DNA from: Bacillus sp. ISL-18
Lineage (GTDB): Bacteria; Bacillota; Bacilli; Bacillales; Cytobacillaceae
Length of the DNA stretch: 64,000 bases
Reading direction: 5' to 3'
NCBI RefSeq assembly: GCF_018613415.1
Contig: NZ_JAGGQG010000012.1
Coordinates: 124,001-188,000, forward strand
Shown here: one piece after another, positions 27,770-38,555 of the stretch
Layout: every line of letters begins with the position of its first letter
How positions within the stretch are numbered: position 1 is the stretch's first letter
Position numbers and translations under genes: made by a program
Notes under the pieces: model-generated
Seen by the model: the letters and a program-made list of their open reading frames with translations, nothing else
Told to the model about the DNA's origin: nothing
The model's database searches: none

Positions 27770-27826
27770 AAAGAGCCCAAAATATGCAAGTTTTGTATAA
27801 TTGACTTGCGTATTTAGGCTCTTTTT
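27770..27826 (+). terminator. Terminator hairpin in the decayed patch
   Basis: AAAGAGCC at 27770 pairs with GGCTCTTT, extended by AAAATA/TATTT and GCAAGT/ACTTGC pairs, followed by a T5 run. No intact plus-strand gene precedes it, so it may be left from a deleted gene. Confidence 0.75.
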
Positions 27827-27950
27827 ATATACAACCTTTTTTAAGAATTAACACTAAGTTCATATAAAAATAATCGACCTTTAGTTTATTTTTAATAAAA
27901 ATCTAATCATTCTGTGCTAGATTAAAGTTAAAATAACCTTTTCTTATACT

Positions 27951-27979
27951 TTGTAAGATTTAGGCTTATTTTTTATACA
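27951..27979 (+). promoter_or_regulatory. Possible promoter of the FtsW-like gene
   Basis: TTGTAA at 27951, 17-bp spacer, TATACA at 27974, about 50 bp before the start codon. Confidence 0.35.
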
Positions 27980-28029
27980 TAACATCAAAACATTTTCGCA
28001 AATCTGTTTTAAAAAAATTGGAGGTAATG

Positions 28030-29217
28030 ATGTTTAGGAAAATACTAAGATCGTATGATTATTCTTTAGTTATTGCGATCACTTTATTATCCCTCTTTAG
28101 TTTGGTCATGGTCTATAGTGCAAGCATGGCTACTGCTGTACAAAGGTATGGTGTTGCAAGTGATTATTTCTATCAGAAACAAAAGATATTTCTAATAATA
28201 GGTGCTTTTTTCTTTGTTATCACTTCTTTATTCCCTTATAAAGCCCTGAAAAGCCGAAAAATACTTATGTATATGGTTTTTTCATCCATTGTTGTTTTAA
28301 TGGCTCTCTTTATCTTTGGTCATGTGGCTGGGAATGCACAAAGTTGGTTTAAAATTGGGCCGATTAGTATCCAGCCTGCAGAGTTTGTTAAGCTTTGTGT
28401 GATTGTTTATTTATCTGCTATGTATGCTAAAAAGCAGGAATTTATAAATCAATTTAAAAAAGGGGTTCTCCCTCCATTACTCTATTTAGGAATCGTTTGT
28501 TTATTAATAGCCATTCAACCAGATTTCGGGACAGTGGAATTGATTTTATTATTTTCTGGAGCCATGATCATTTCGTCAGGCACAAGCATTAAGAATTTAA
28601 CCAAACTAGTTACAATTGGTGTTATCGTATTGTTACCATTTGTTCTTCTATTTTATAAGAAAATTTTTACAGCTGTTCGTATGAATCGATTGGAAGTCTT
28701 AAATGATCCGTTTAAATTCCAACAAACATCTGGTTACCATCTTGTAAATTCATTCATAGCAATTGGTAATGGGGGAATAAATGGCTTAGGATTGGGAAAA
28801 GGGATCGAAAAGCTTGGGTATTTACCAGAATCACATACAGACTTCATTATAGCTGTTATTGCGGAAGAGTTAGGAATATGGGGTGTTGGTTTTGTTATCA
28901 TTACATTAGCGTATATAGTGTTAAGAGGGATTTATATTGCATTGCAATGCAAAGATCCGTTTGGAAGTTTACTAGCAATCGGTATTTCAAGCATGATCGG
29001 CATCCAGGCTTTCGTTAATCTTGCTGGTGTCTCAGGCCTCATCCCACTTACTGGTGTTCCACTTCCATTAGTCAGTTATGGAGGATCTTCTCTTATCCAA
29101 TTAGCAATTGCTCTCGGAATTTTAGTCAATGTTTCAATGTTTGTTAACTATGAAAAGAAATATAAAAACAAAAAGGATCAAAACGTTGTACTTAAGGGAA
29201 AACGGTCCAGCTTTTAG
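28030..29217 (+). CDS. FtsW/RodA/SpoVE-family lipid II polymerase, extra copy
   Basis: 395-residue SEDS-family protein with about 10 membrane segments, a peptidoglycan glycosyltransferase. Typical signatures are present: GNAQSWFKIGPISIQPAEFVK, LPESHTDFIIAVIAEELG with the catalytic Asp region, and PLVSYGGSSLIQLAIALGIL near the C-terminus. It matches FtsW more than RodA by eye. Start ATG 28030 (or 28027) behind GGAGGT. It stands alone between gene fragments rather than in a division cluster, so it is probably an additional paralogue of the housekeeping ftsW, which is not in this window. Confidence 0.88.
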   Translation: MFRKILRSYDYSLVIAITLLSLFSLVMVYSASMATAVQRYGVASDYFYQKQKIFLIIGAFFFVITSLFPYKALKSRKILMYMVFSSIVVLMALFIFGHVAGNAQSWFKIGPISIQPAEFVKLCVIVYLSAMYAKKQEFINQFKKGVLPPLLYLGIVCLLIAIQPDFGTVELILLFSGAMIISSGTSIKNLTKLVTIGVIVLLPFVLLFYKKIFTAVRMNRLEVLNDPFKFQQTSGYHLVNSFIAIGNGGINGLGLGKGIEKLGYLPESHTDFIIAVIAEELGIWGVGFVIITLAYIVLRGIYIALQCKDPFGSLLAIGISSMIGIQAFVNLAGVSGLIPLTGVPLPLVSYGGSSLIQLAIALGILVNVSMFVNYEKKYKNKKDQNVVLKGKRSSF

Positions 29218-29254
29218 ATGAGTTAGGGGAAACCTATTGCCCCCACTTTTGATC

Positions 29255-29283
29255 AGTAAGAAAAATTCTGTAGCTGAACCTTA
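29255..29283. repeat. 29-bp direct repeat, copy B
   Basis: 28 of 29 bases match the copy at 27117. Confidence 0.6.
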
Positions 29284-29303
29284 CGATTAAATGAAAAACA
29301 TAC

Positions 29304-29340
29304 CACGGAGATAGTCTAGAGGATCGCCCCGTGTTTTTTT
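29304..29340 (+). terminator. Terminator after the FtsW-like gene
   Basis: CACGG and CCGTG enclose a 20-nt loop, followed by T7. The short stem makes it moderate. It overlaps the end of the minus-strand small gene. Confidence 0.5.
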
Positions 29341-29489
29341 GTATAAGCTTTGTTAAATGAAGTTATTTTTGCTTTGTTTAAAGCAGAAATACTTTCATAA
29401 AAAGTGATTCGTGCTTCTCCATATTGATCCATTGAATGGTTAAAAGATTGCATTGTATGTTTAAGGAATTCTATTATTTTTTTCATCAT
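29316..29489 (-). CDS. Small hypothetical protein, 57 aa
   Basis: Minus-strand frame with an excellent ribosome site (GGGAGGAA, 4-7 nt before the double ATG). The product is basic and helical in look, beginning MMKKIIEFLKHTMQSFNHSM and ending KKHGAIL, without membrane segment or known motif. A -10-like TACAAT lies upstream on the minus strand. I do not recognise it. Its size and charge would fit a small regulatory or DNA-binding protein, but nothing specific supports that. Confidence 0.5.
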   Translation of the reverse strand: MMKKIIEFLKHTMQSFNHSMDQYGEARITFYESISALNKAKITSFNKAYTKKHGAIL

Positions 29490-29598
29490 GATTCCTCCCT
29501 AGGAATAAATTGGTTAATTTAATATTGTACCCTGTGAGTATCTTTAGCAATCATGATGAAAACGAAAACATACACGAAAAAAACGCTAACACTTATAA

Positions 29599-29612
29599 TG
29601 AAAGCGTGTGAT
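29599..29612. promoter_or_regulatory. Weak cre-like site
   Basis: TGAAAGCGTGTGAT matches 12 of 14 cre positions, in the gap between the minus-strand small gene and the iolI terminator. Confidence 0.25.
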
Positions 29613-29663
29613 ATATATAATATCTCAATATTTCTCCTTATTTACATGTTTCTTTAGGTAACT

Positions 29664-29711
29664 AAAAAAAGGCATAAAGAATTTTTTTTAAAAAAAATCC
29701 TTTATGCCTTT
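29664..29711 (-). terminator. Terminator of iolI
   Basis: On the minus strand, AAAGGCATAAAGGATTTTTT folds on its near-complement and ends in T7, directly after the iolI stop. Confidence 0.85.
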
Positions 29712-29714
29712 CGA

Positions 29715-30578
29715 TCAATTATGAACAGCGTGTTTATTATAGTACTTTTCCAATACTTCCAAGGTCGTTTCTTTCGCTTTTTTAATGACTTCTTCAGGAT
29801 CCATTTGATAATATTCCGGTCTGAATAACTCAACGGATGCCACAAAATCATAATTCAATTCTTTTAGTCTTTTCAAATGTGCCTCTAAATCAATCACACC
29901 GTGCCCAGGCCATACTCTATCACTATCACGCATTTGGCCAATCGGATAACCCTCCACATCGTTGATATGGAAGATAAACAATTTATCTGCTGTTTCATCG
30001 GTTACATCTTCTAATCTTGAACCCATCCCAGTGAATTGGAACGTATCATACACGAGACCCACATTATCTCGATCAACTGCTTTTACAATACTGTATGCTT
30101 GTGCAAAGGTATTAACGGTATTTTCCTGGATTCCAATAAACTCAATGGCAATCTTTACTCCGTATGGCTCGGCTAAATCAGATAGATGGGTTAAAACTCG
30201 GATACAACTTGCATTTACTTCTTCCGTCAATGTTTTTCCTTTTTCCGTCACATCGATATTAGAAGGTACCACGCAAATATATGGACAATCAATTTTTTTA
30301 CAAATCTCCAAGTATTCTCTGAATTCCTCGATTATCTTCTCTTCGTCTTCTTTCGTACGGTTATTAAAAAAGCATAAGGCGTTCAAAGAAAGCGGTTTAA
30401 TATGATGGGTATCAAAATAGGCTTTTAAATCATCTAATGTAAATTCTTTAAGATAGTCTTTTAACTGATCAATGGAACGAATTTCAATAAAGTCGTAACC
30501 GTGTTTTTCGCAATACTCTAAATTCTGTTGAAGAGAAGCACTTTCGAATGTTGTTCCTTCATTAAATGATAATTTCAT
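29715..30578 (-). CDS. iolI: 2-keto-myo-inositol isomerase
   Basis: 287-residue TIM-barrel inosose isomerase that interconverts 2-keto-myo-inositol and 1-keto-D-chiro-inositol, opening the pathway to D-chiro-inositol. It follows IolI throughout: N-terminal MKLSFNEGTTFE, metal ligands Glu in IAIEFIG, Asp and His-equivalent in GLVYDTFQFTGMGS, HINDVEGYP, DRVWPGHGVIDL and the C-terminal SVELFRPEYY. It is transcribed alone, divergently from the AraC gene at 30829, which probably regulates it. Confidence 0.92.
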   Translation of the reverse strand: MKLSFNEGTTFESASLQQNLEYCEKHGYDFIEIRSIDQLKDYLKEFTLDDLKAYFDTHHIKPLSLNALCFFNNRTKEDEEKIIEEFREYLEICKKIDCPYICVVPSNIDVTEKGKTLTEEVNASCIRVLTHLSDLAEPYGVKIAIEFIGIQENTVNTFAQAYSIVKAVDRDNVGLVYDTFQFTGMGSRLEDVTDETADKLFIFHINDVEGYPIGQMRDSDRVWPGHGVIDLEAHLKRLKELNYDFVASVELFRPEYYQMDPEEVIKKAKETTLEVLEKYYNKHAVHN

Positions 30579-30828
30579 AGGTAAACCTCCATTTTATAAC
30601 TTATGTATGCGATTTCAGTTTAATGGAAATTTTCCTTCATTATCTTATATATTCTTGCTCTAAAATTGTATTTTGGTGCTATTTAATATTATTTAATAAC
30701 TTTTGAAGATGAAATAGGTCGTTTACGTGCTAGTCTAATATTAAATAGTTCCCAAAAATAGACCATTACCTTTTGAGTCAGGATAAAATATACTATAGGA
30801 AGTGCTTAAATTAGTGAGAGGTGGAAAA

Positions 30829-31692
30829 ATGAATTACTATATTCCAAATGTAGAACCAGGCATCAAATCTAAGGGATTATATTTTTATGAGCCTTCCGCT
30901 TTAACGAAAGAATTATATCATTATGTCCTATGGGGCGGTGAATATATCGTAGATGTTCCCTACAGCATTAAGCGAGATTACATGAATGCCTTTATCATCT
31001 TTTATATAAAAAAAGGATCGATGCAGTTCCACTATCTTGACCAATCATTTGTAGCCTCGAAAGATGACATTGTTCTGTTAGATTGTAAAGAAAAAAATAA
31101 CTACTCTGCACTGGAAGAAACAACCTTCCAATTTTTTCACTTTACAGGCAGTCAGACGCAAGCTATGTATAACAAGTTATACAAAAGAAAGGGCTGCACG
31201 TTTAGACTGCCGAGTGAACAAAATAATATTCCCACTATCTTATCCCTGATTGCATCGAACCAGGAAATAGACTTTGCAATATCCTTAGAAATTTATAAAC
31301 TGCTTGGTAATTTAGTAGAAAGTACCCGAGATACGTTTGAAAACAGAAAGGCAAATGCGGCAAAAGCAATACCGCCCGAAATTCAAGCTGTACTGTCCTT
31401 TATTAGTGAGAATTACTCATCTAAGATTTCCGTCGAGCAGTTGAGTGAAATATCCAATTTAAGTACCTATCATTTTTGTCGTACGTTTAAAAAGTACATA
31501 GGAACCAGCCCTCACCAATATGTACTGAATTACAGATTGATCCAGGCTAAGAATCAATTGGTGGAAACCAATCTTTCAATTGAGCAAATAAGCATGGATT
31601 GCGGATTTAATAGTATTGGCCATTTTATTAAAGTCTTCTCCCAATCTACTGGGGGCATCACTCCTGGAAAGTTTAGAAAACTTTGTTTTTAA
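30829..31692 (+). CDS. AraC-family transcriptional regulator
   Basis: 287 residues: an N-terminal cupin-like ligand domain and a C-terminal double HTH (KISVEQLSEISNLSTYHFCR and IEQISMDCGFNSIGHFIKVF) ending in TPGKFR. ATG 30829 has GAGAGGTGG 4-5 nt upstream; the in-frame GTG at 30802 is less likely. Divergent from iolI across 250 bp and followed, after a terminator, by iolE-iolT-iolG. It is the likely activator of one or both in response to an inositol compound; this is inferred. The 30794 motif shared with 24022 may be its site or that of the broken AraC at 26200. Confidence 0.88.
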   Translation: MNYYIPNVEPGIKSKGLYFYEPSALTKELYHYVLWGGEYIVDVPYSIKRDYMNAFIIFYIKKGSMQFHYLDQSFVASKDDIVLLDCKEKNNYSALEETTFQFFHFTGSQTQAMYNKLYKRKGCTFRLPSEQNNIPTILSLIASNQEIDFAISLEIYKLLGNLVESTRDTFENRKANAAKAIPPEIQAVLSFISENYSSKISVEQLSEISNLSTYHFCRTFKKYIGTSPHQYVLNYRLIQAKNQLVETNLSIEQISMDCGFNSIGHFIKVFSQSTGGITPGKFRKLCF

Positions 31693-31705
31693 TGATCTGT
31701 CTTTT

Positions 31706-31737
31706 AAAAAGATATCCACTTTTGTGGGTATCTTTTT
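31706..31737 (+). terminator. Terminator after the AraC gene
   Basis: AAAAAGATATCCAC pairs with GTGGGTATCTTTTT across TTTT, with one wobble. Confidence 0.88.
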
Positions 31738-31833
31738 GTTAGTTTTTGCTAAACTTATAAAAGTTTAGCAAGAAATGATAATTTGATAGCAATTTTTTAT
31801 AATACATCGATTCTTCATAATTTATAAAATAAG

Positions 31834-31848
31834 GTCAACCGGTTAAAC
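31834..31848. promoter_or_regulatory. Palindrome before iolE, possible operator
   Basis: GTCAACCGGTTAAAC centred on the perfect AACCGGTT, 34 bp before the iolE start. No other copy was found in this window, so the binding protein is unknown. Confidence 0.4.
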
Positions 31849-31881
31849 AGTCCTACTTTTTATAAGGAAGAAGGTTATACG

Positions 31882-32796
31882 ATGGAAAATAAAAAAATCT
31901 CATGGGGGATTGCTCCAATTGGGTGGCGAAATGATGACATTCCGGAAATTGGGGCAGAGAATACCCTATCACACTTACTAAGTGATATTGTAGTAGCAGG
32001 TTTTGAGGGAACCGAAGTTGGCGGCTTTTTTCCAGAACCTAACGTATTGAACAAAGAGTTACAACTTCGCAGCTTAAAAATTGCGGGACAGTGGTTTAGC
32101 AGTTTTATTATTCGTGACGGTGTGGAAGAAGCCTCTAAAGCTTTCCATAAACATTGCGAGTATTTGAAAGCGGTTAACGCATCTGTTGCTGTTGTATCAG
32201 AACAAACCTATAGTATTCAAGGTACTGATAAAAATGTCTTCAAAGAAAAACCATTCTTCACAGATACAGAATGGCATCAGTTAGGCCAAGGACTAAACGA
32301 ATTAGCAAAAGTTGCTGAAGAATATGATTTGAAGCTAGTTTTTCACCATCATATGGGGACGGGCGTACAAACATTAGCCGAGATTGATCGTCTTATGGAA
32401 AACACCGATCCTAATCACGTTCATTTGCTGTATGATACCGGCCATATCTACGTATCTGATGCTGATTATATGACTCTATTAAATAAACATATCAATCGTA
32501 TCCACCATGTTCATTTTAAAGATGTGCGTCCAGCAGTAAAAGAACAATGTGAAAAAGAAGGAAAGTCCTTCTTACAATCCTTTTTGGCAGGAATGTTTAC
32601 CGTTCCTGGTGACGGCTGTATTGATTTTACAGAGGTATACAAGACGCTTCTGGAAACGAATTATTCAGGCTGGATTGTCATTGAAGCAGAACAAGACCCC
32701 TCAGTTGCACATCCGTTGGAGTATGCCTTGAAAGCCCGTAATTATATTAATGAAGAATTACTGCCATTAGAAAATGGTTCATTGATTAAAGCTTAA
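31882..32796 (+). CDS. iolE: Myo-inosose-2 dehydratase
   Basis: 304-residue TIM-barrel dehydratase turning 2-keto-myo-inositol into the trihydroxycyclohexane-dione used by IolD. It is very close to Bacillus Iol[66 protein letters not shown] and VPGDGCIDF, with the metal-binding Glu/Asp/His residues in place. ATG behind AAGGAAGAAGG. It supplies the step missing from iolABCDJ at the left end, so both loci are needed together. It is co-directional with iolT (29 bp on) and iolG. Confidence 0.94.
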   Translation: MENKKISWGIAPIGWRNDDIPEIGAENTLSHLLSDIVVAGFEGTEVGGFFPEPNVLNKELQLRSLKIAGQWFSSFIIRDGVEEASKAFHKHCEYLKAVNASVAVVSEQTYSIQGTDKNVFKEKPFFTDTEWHQLGQGLNELAKVAEEYDLKLVFHHHMGTGVQTLAEIDRLMENTDPNHVHLLYDTGHIYVSDADYMTLLNKHINRIHHVHFKDVRPAVKEQCEKEGKSFLQSFLAGMFTVPGDGCIDFTEVYKTLLETNYSGWIVIEAEQDPSVAHPLEYALKARNYINEELLPLENGSLIKA

Positions 32797-32825
32797 TAAA
32801 AAAACGAACCCTGGGGAGGGAGAAT

Positions 32826-34253
32826 ATGAGTAATCAGGCGATTAAACAAACACGTGATTACGAAAAAGCTTTAAAAAAGATTACGGTTATATCTACATTT
32901 GGGGGGCTTCTTTTTGGTTATGACACCGGTGTGATTAACGGGGCATTACCTTTTATGGCAAAACCTGACCAGCTAAACTTGACACCCGCAACGGAAGGTC
33001 TTGTTACCAGTTCCTTACTTTTTGGAGCTGCGTTTGGATCCGTATTTGGCGGGCGTTTATCTGACCGTTTTGGCCGCCGTAAAATGATTTTAAATCTCGC
33101 GTTACTATTCTTTATTGCCGCAATTGGGTGTACGCTTTCACCGTCAGCCGGTGTTATGATCGTGTTCCGATTCTTGCTGGGATTAGCCGTTGGGGCTGCA
33201 TCTGTCATGGTGCCTTCCTTTTTAGCAGAAATGTCTTCTGTGGAGAAGCGGGGAAGGATGGTTACCCAGAACGAATTAATGATTGTTTCCGGTCAACTGT
33301 TAGCGTTTGTCTTTAATGCCATCCTAGGAAATACGATTGGTGAGGGAGCTTCACATGTTTGGCGTTATATGTTAGTGATTGCGTCACTTCCGGCTGTTGT
33401 CTTATGGTTTGGAATGTTAGCGGTTCCAGAGAGCCCGCGTTGGCTTGCATCCAAAGGGAAATGGGGAGATGCACTAAGGGTCCTTAAAGAAATACGGGAA
33501 GCAAACGGTGCGGATTCTGAACTTAAAGAGATGAAAGAACATATTGCTCATGAATCAGAAATTAAACATGCGACATTTAAGGATTTAAACGTACCATGGG
33601 TTCGCCGGATTGTCGGAATTGGAATCGGGATTGCCATTGTGCAGCAAATTACAGGTGTTAACTCGATTATGTATTATGGTACTCAAATACTTGAAAAATC
33701 CGGTTTTTCAACCAATGCGGCACTTTTGGGGAATATCGCCAATGGAGCGATCTCAGTCATTGCCACTTTCGTTGGAATCTGGTTATTAGGGAAAATTGGC
33801 CGTCGTCCTATGTTAATTGCTGGATTGACGGGTACAACAGCTGCTCTTGCTTTAATTGGGGTGTTCTCGTTAGTACTTAAAGGGTCACCAGCACTTCCGG
33901 TGGTCGTACTAAGCTTGACGGTTACGTTCCTTGCATTCCAGCAGGGTGCTATTTCTCCGGTAACCTGGTTAATGTTATCAGAAATCTTCCCATTAAAATT
34001 ACGTGGTATTGGAATGGGGGTAACCGTATTCTGCTTATGGATCACAAACTTCCTTGTTGGGCTGTTTTTCCCAATCTTACTAAGTGCAGTAGGCTTATCG
34101 ATCACATTCTTCATTTTTGCAGTGTGTGGAATTGCCGCTATTATATTTGTGAATAAGATCTTGCCAGAGACAAGAGGAAAGACGCTTGAACAGTTGGAAA
34201 GCGATTTCCGGAGCTATGGACAAAAAAGTCATAAACAAGCTTCTAATCAGTAA
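32826..34253 (+). CDS. iolT: Myo-inositol:proton symporter
   Basis: 475-residue sugar-porter MFS transporter and the closest of the three copies to Bacillus Iol[21 protein letters not shown] at the start, [38 protein letters not shown] and [12 protein letters not shown]. About 12 membrane segments. ATG behind GGGAGGGAG. It lies between iolE and iolG, which strongly suggests the principal myo-inositol importer. Confidence 0.92.
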   Translation: MSNQAIKQTRDYEKALKKITVISTFGGLLFGYDTGVINGALPFMAKPDQLNLTPATEGLVTSSLLFGAAFGSVFGGRLSDRFGRRKMILNLALLFFIAAIGCTLSPSAGVMIVFRFLLGLAVGAASVMVPSFLAEMSSVEKRGRMVTQNELMIVSGQLLAFVFNAILGNTIGEGASHVWRYMLVIASLPAVVLWFGMLAVPESPRWLASKGKWGDALRVLKEIREANGADSELKEMKEHIAHESEIKHATFKDLNVPWVRRIVGIGIGIAIVQQITGVNSIMYYGTQILEKSGFSTNAALLGNIANGAISVIATFVGIWLLGKIGRRPMLIAGLTGTTAALALIGVFSLVLKGSPALPVVVLSLTVTFLAFQQGAISPVTWLMLSEIFPLKLRGIGMGVTVFCLWITNFLVGLFFPILLSAVGLSITFFIFAVCGIAAIIFVNKILPETRGKTLEQLESDFRSYGQKSHKQASNQ

Positions 34254-34282
34254 TGTTATAAAACTACGCTTTAATTAAAAAA

Positions 34283-34296
34283 TGAAAGCGTTGCCT
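34283..34296 (+). promoter_or_regulatory. cre-like site between iolT and iolG
   Basis: TGAAAGCGTTGCCT matches 13 of 14 CcpA-consensus positions, in the 87-bp gap. CcpA control of iol genes is known in Bacillus. Confidence 0.5.
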
Positions 34297-34325
34297 GAGT
34301 TTAACCATTAAATATGTAAATATAA

Positions 34326-35375
<1,050 letters not shown>

Positions 35376-35403
35376 TCCTTTAATTATAGTTAAATAGTTT
35401 ATA

Positions 35404-35433
35404 AAAAGGAAATGGAGTACTCCATTTCCTTTT
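35404..35433. terminator. Palindromic terminator after iolG
   Basis: Perfect 30-bp palindrome whose half AAAAGGAAATGGAGT is followed by its complement. T-richness on both sides suggests it works in both directions. Confidence 0.85.
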
Positions 35434-35624
35434 ATTTGATTTGGGTTAATCTTAATTGTTAATTTAAATGGGATCTGCTTATTTTAGGAGGGAGAACCAA
35501 TATGTGTACTTTATATAGCGCAAGCAGTTGATTTCAATCCATAAGTTAAATCCACCACCCTCTTCTCGAATACCCCCTAATGTGCTATACTACATAAGTT
35601 ATGTTGAAAAATGTGGAGGACTTC

Positions 35625-37124
35625 ATGGTGAAAGAAGCGAAGGCAAGAATTCAAAAGGGAAAAATACTATCATTTGTTCCTACAGGTGAATATTATTTCA
35701 AGAAGGGTGTCAAGGCATACCATCGACGAGATTTTATCAAAGCCAAAAAATATCTTGGGCGGGCGATTCAGCTTGAGCCGGGTGAACCAATGATTACATG
35801 CCAGCTGGCGATTGTTTCGACAGAACTTGGTGAATTCGAATATTCCAACCGACTCTTGCACGAAATCCTTGAAGAGCTTGATCCAGAAATGGCAGAATGC
35901 CACTACTTTTTAGCGAATAATTATGCCCATATGGGACTTTTTAAAGATGCCTACCATCATAGCAAATTATATTTGCAGCTTGATCCGGACGGTGATTTTT
36001 CCGACGACACCGAAGAATTATTAGAAGTGCTTACATTGGAAGCGGAAGAATTCGAGGATGAGCTATATGAACAGGATGACTTAATCATCAAACAAGAGCA
36101 AGCCCGAGAATTGCTGGAATCCGGCTATTTTCCAAAGGCAATTGAGCTTTTAAAAGATGTCGTCAAGGAATACCCGGAATATTGGTCGGCTTATAATAAT
36201 TTAGCACTAGCTTACTTTTATTTAGGAAAAGTAGAAAAAGCGGAAGCCATCCTCGAGGATGTGCTCGAGCGCAATACGGGCAACCTTCATGCCCTTTGTA
36301 ACAAGCTTGTGTTTGCCCACTATCAAGGACAATCAGAAAATGTTGCTGAATTACTCCAGGTATTGAAAAAAATTCAGCCACTTCTAAGTGAGCATCAGTT
36401 TAAACTTGGCGCAACCTTTGCGTTAGTCGGTGAATACGACCTTGCCTACTTATGGCTAAAGAAACTATATAAGCATGGTTTTGACGGGGATGGACCATTT
36501 TATTACTGGCTTGCTTATTCTGCCTTTTATACAGGCTTTGAAAACTTTGCAAAAAGCATTTGGAAAAAGGTACTTGAGCTCAATCCTGACAAAGAAGGCT
36601 CAGAACCATGGAATCTCGAAACCAAAAACTCACTAGGTAATGGTTTTGAAAATATGGCCGAATCCATTTTTCAAAAGCTTGACAGCGATTATGTGGAAGA
36701 GCGTTTATTTGCCCTTTTCTTAACGACTGTTTCGAGTAAAAAAGAAGAAATCATCGGCTCCAAACGGCTTTTTCAAAACCAAAAGTTGACGAAGCTGGAA
36801 AAAGAGTATCTCTCGATGATCCGATTAGGGAAACCATCTAAGACAAATGATGCCCAAGAAGTAGCAGAACTATTTTATGAAAATCATCAGCCGATTGGCA
36901 CGATTGAGTCGGGGTTATATCTTCTGTGGTTTTCCGTGTTTGTCGAAGTATCTAAAGACGGTGCTCCATTAAAAAATAAACGTGCCTGGGCTGGAGCGGT
37001 CGAATACTTGTGGCATAAACTAAGAAGTGAGAAAGTTTCCCAGCAGGAAGTGGCCGAACGCTATGGCTTGTCTACTGCGACGATTGGGAAATATGTAAAA
37101 TTGGTTAACAACTATCTGAACTAA
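35625..37124 (+). CDS. yvcD: TPR-repeat protein YvcD
   Basis: 499-residue cytosolic tetratricopeptide protein of unknown function, conserved before trxB in Bacillus. Several TPR units are readable in the first two thirds (AKKYLGRAIQLEPGEPM, HHSKLYLQLDPDG, AIELLKDVVKEYPEYWSAYN, AEAILEDVLERNTGN). The C-terminus has an HTH-like QQEVAERYGLSTATIGKYVK. ATG 35625 (or GTG 35628) has GGAGGA 4-7 nt upstream, better than ATG 35601. A weak promoter (TTCTCG, 17 bp, TATACT) precedes it. Confidence 0.88.
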   Translation: MVKEAKARIQKGKILSFVPTGEYYFKKGVKAYHRRDFIKAKKYLGRAIQLEPGEPMITCQLAIVSTELGEFEYSNRLLHEILEELDPEMAECHYFLANNYAHMGLFKDAYHHSKLYLQLDPDGDFSDDTEELLEVLTLEAEEFEDELYEQDDLIIKQEQARELLESGYFPKAIELLKDVVKEYPEYWSAYNNLALAYFYLGKVEKAEAILEDVLERNTGNLHALCNKLVFAHYQGQSENVAELLQVLKKIQPLLSEHQFKLGATFALVGEYDLAYLWLKKLYKHGFDGDGPFYYWLAYSAFYTGFENFAKSIWKKVLELNPDKEGSEPWNLETKNSLGNGFENMAESIFQKLDSDYVEERLFALFLTTVSSKKEEIIGSKRLFQNQKLTKLEKEYLSMIRLGKPSKTNDAQEVAELFYENHQPIGTIESGLYLLWFSVFVEVSKDGAPLKNKRAWAGAVEYLWHKLRSEKVSQQEVAERYGLSTATIGKYVKLVNNYLN

Positions 37125-37155
37125 GCATATTCGTGGACTATAATTCAATTGTTTT

Positions 37156-37197
37156 ATACGATTAAGTGGGAATACTAATACTTAATCGTATTTTTTT
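37156..37197 (+). terminator. Terminator between yvcD and trxB
   Basis: 12-bp perfect stem ATACGATTAAGT with a 12-nt loop and T7. A -10-like TATAAT lies just upstream at 37139 and the trxB ribosome site starts 4 bp after the T-run, so trxB must be expressed through or around this hairpin. Confidence 0.85.
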
Positions 37198-37214
37198 ATA
37201 TAGGAGTGAATTAA

Positions 37215-38171
<957 letters not shown>

Positions 38172-38271
38172 ATTAAAAGCGTAACCTTTTTATAACTCTC
38201 CTGTAACAGTAGTGAAATAAAGATGGTGTATGATAAAGGAAATTGACCCCCTTTAAAATATATACCTTTCT

Positions 38272-38302
38272 GCACAGGCCCAGCAGCTTGTGCTCTTTTT
38301 TT
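38272..38302 (+). terminator. Terminator after trxB
   Basis: GCACA/TGTGC stem with an inner GC-rich portion and a T7 run about 100 bp after trxB. The rest of the gap to 38416 holds no gene. Confidence 0.6.
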
Positions 38303-38416
38303 GTTTTCTAGGTGTTTGAATTTGAGACGTTCAAGATCTAGGCCACCCATTGCCACTATTCAGGCGCTTCTACTCTTGTTTAAATTTATTTAACATAAAT
38401 ATCAACTTTGTATTCA

Positions 38417-38445
38417 TTGTGGCGGTTTCCTAAAAATAGTATAAT
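38417..38445 (+). promoter_or_regulatory. Promoter of the yvcI-rapZ-yvcK-whiA-crh operon
   Basis: TTGTGG, 17-bp spacer, TATAAT. A small hairpin (CCAAGC with GCTTGG-like pairing) lies in the leader near 38470. Confidence 0.65.
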
Positions 38446-38555
38446 GAAAAGAATAAATTAATTTTAATCATCCAAGCTCCTACCCTGGTGCTTGTTCTTT
38501 CTAAATATACAACTTGCGTGAGTGACGTATGTGCGCTTCTGAAGAGGTGAAAAAA

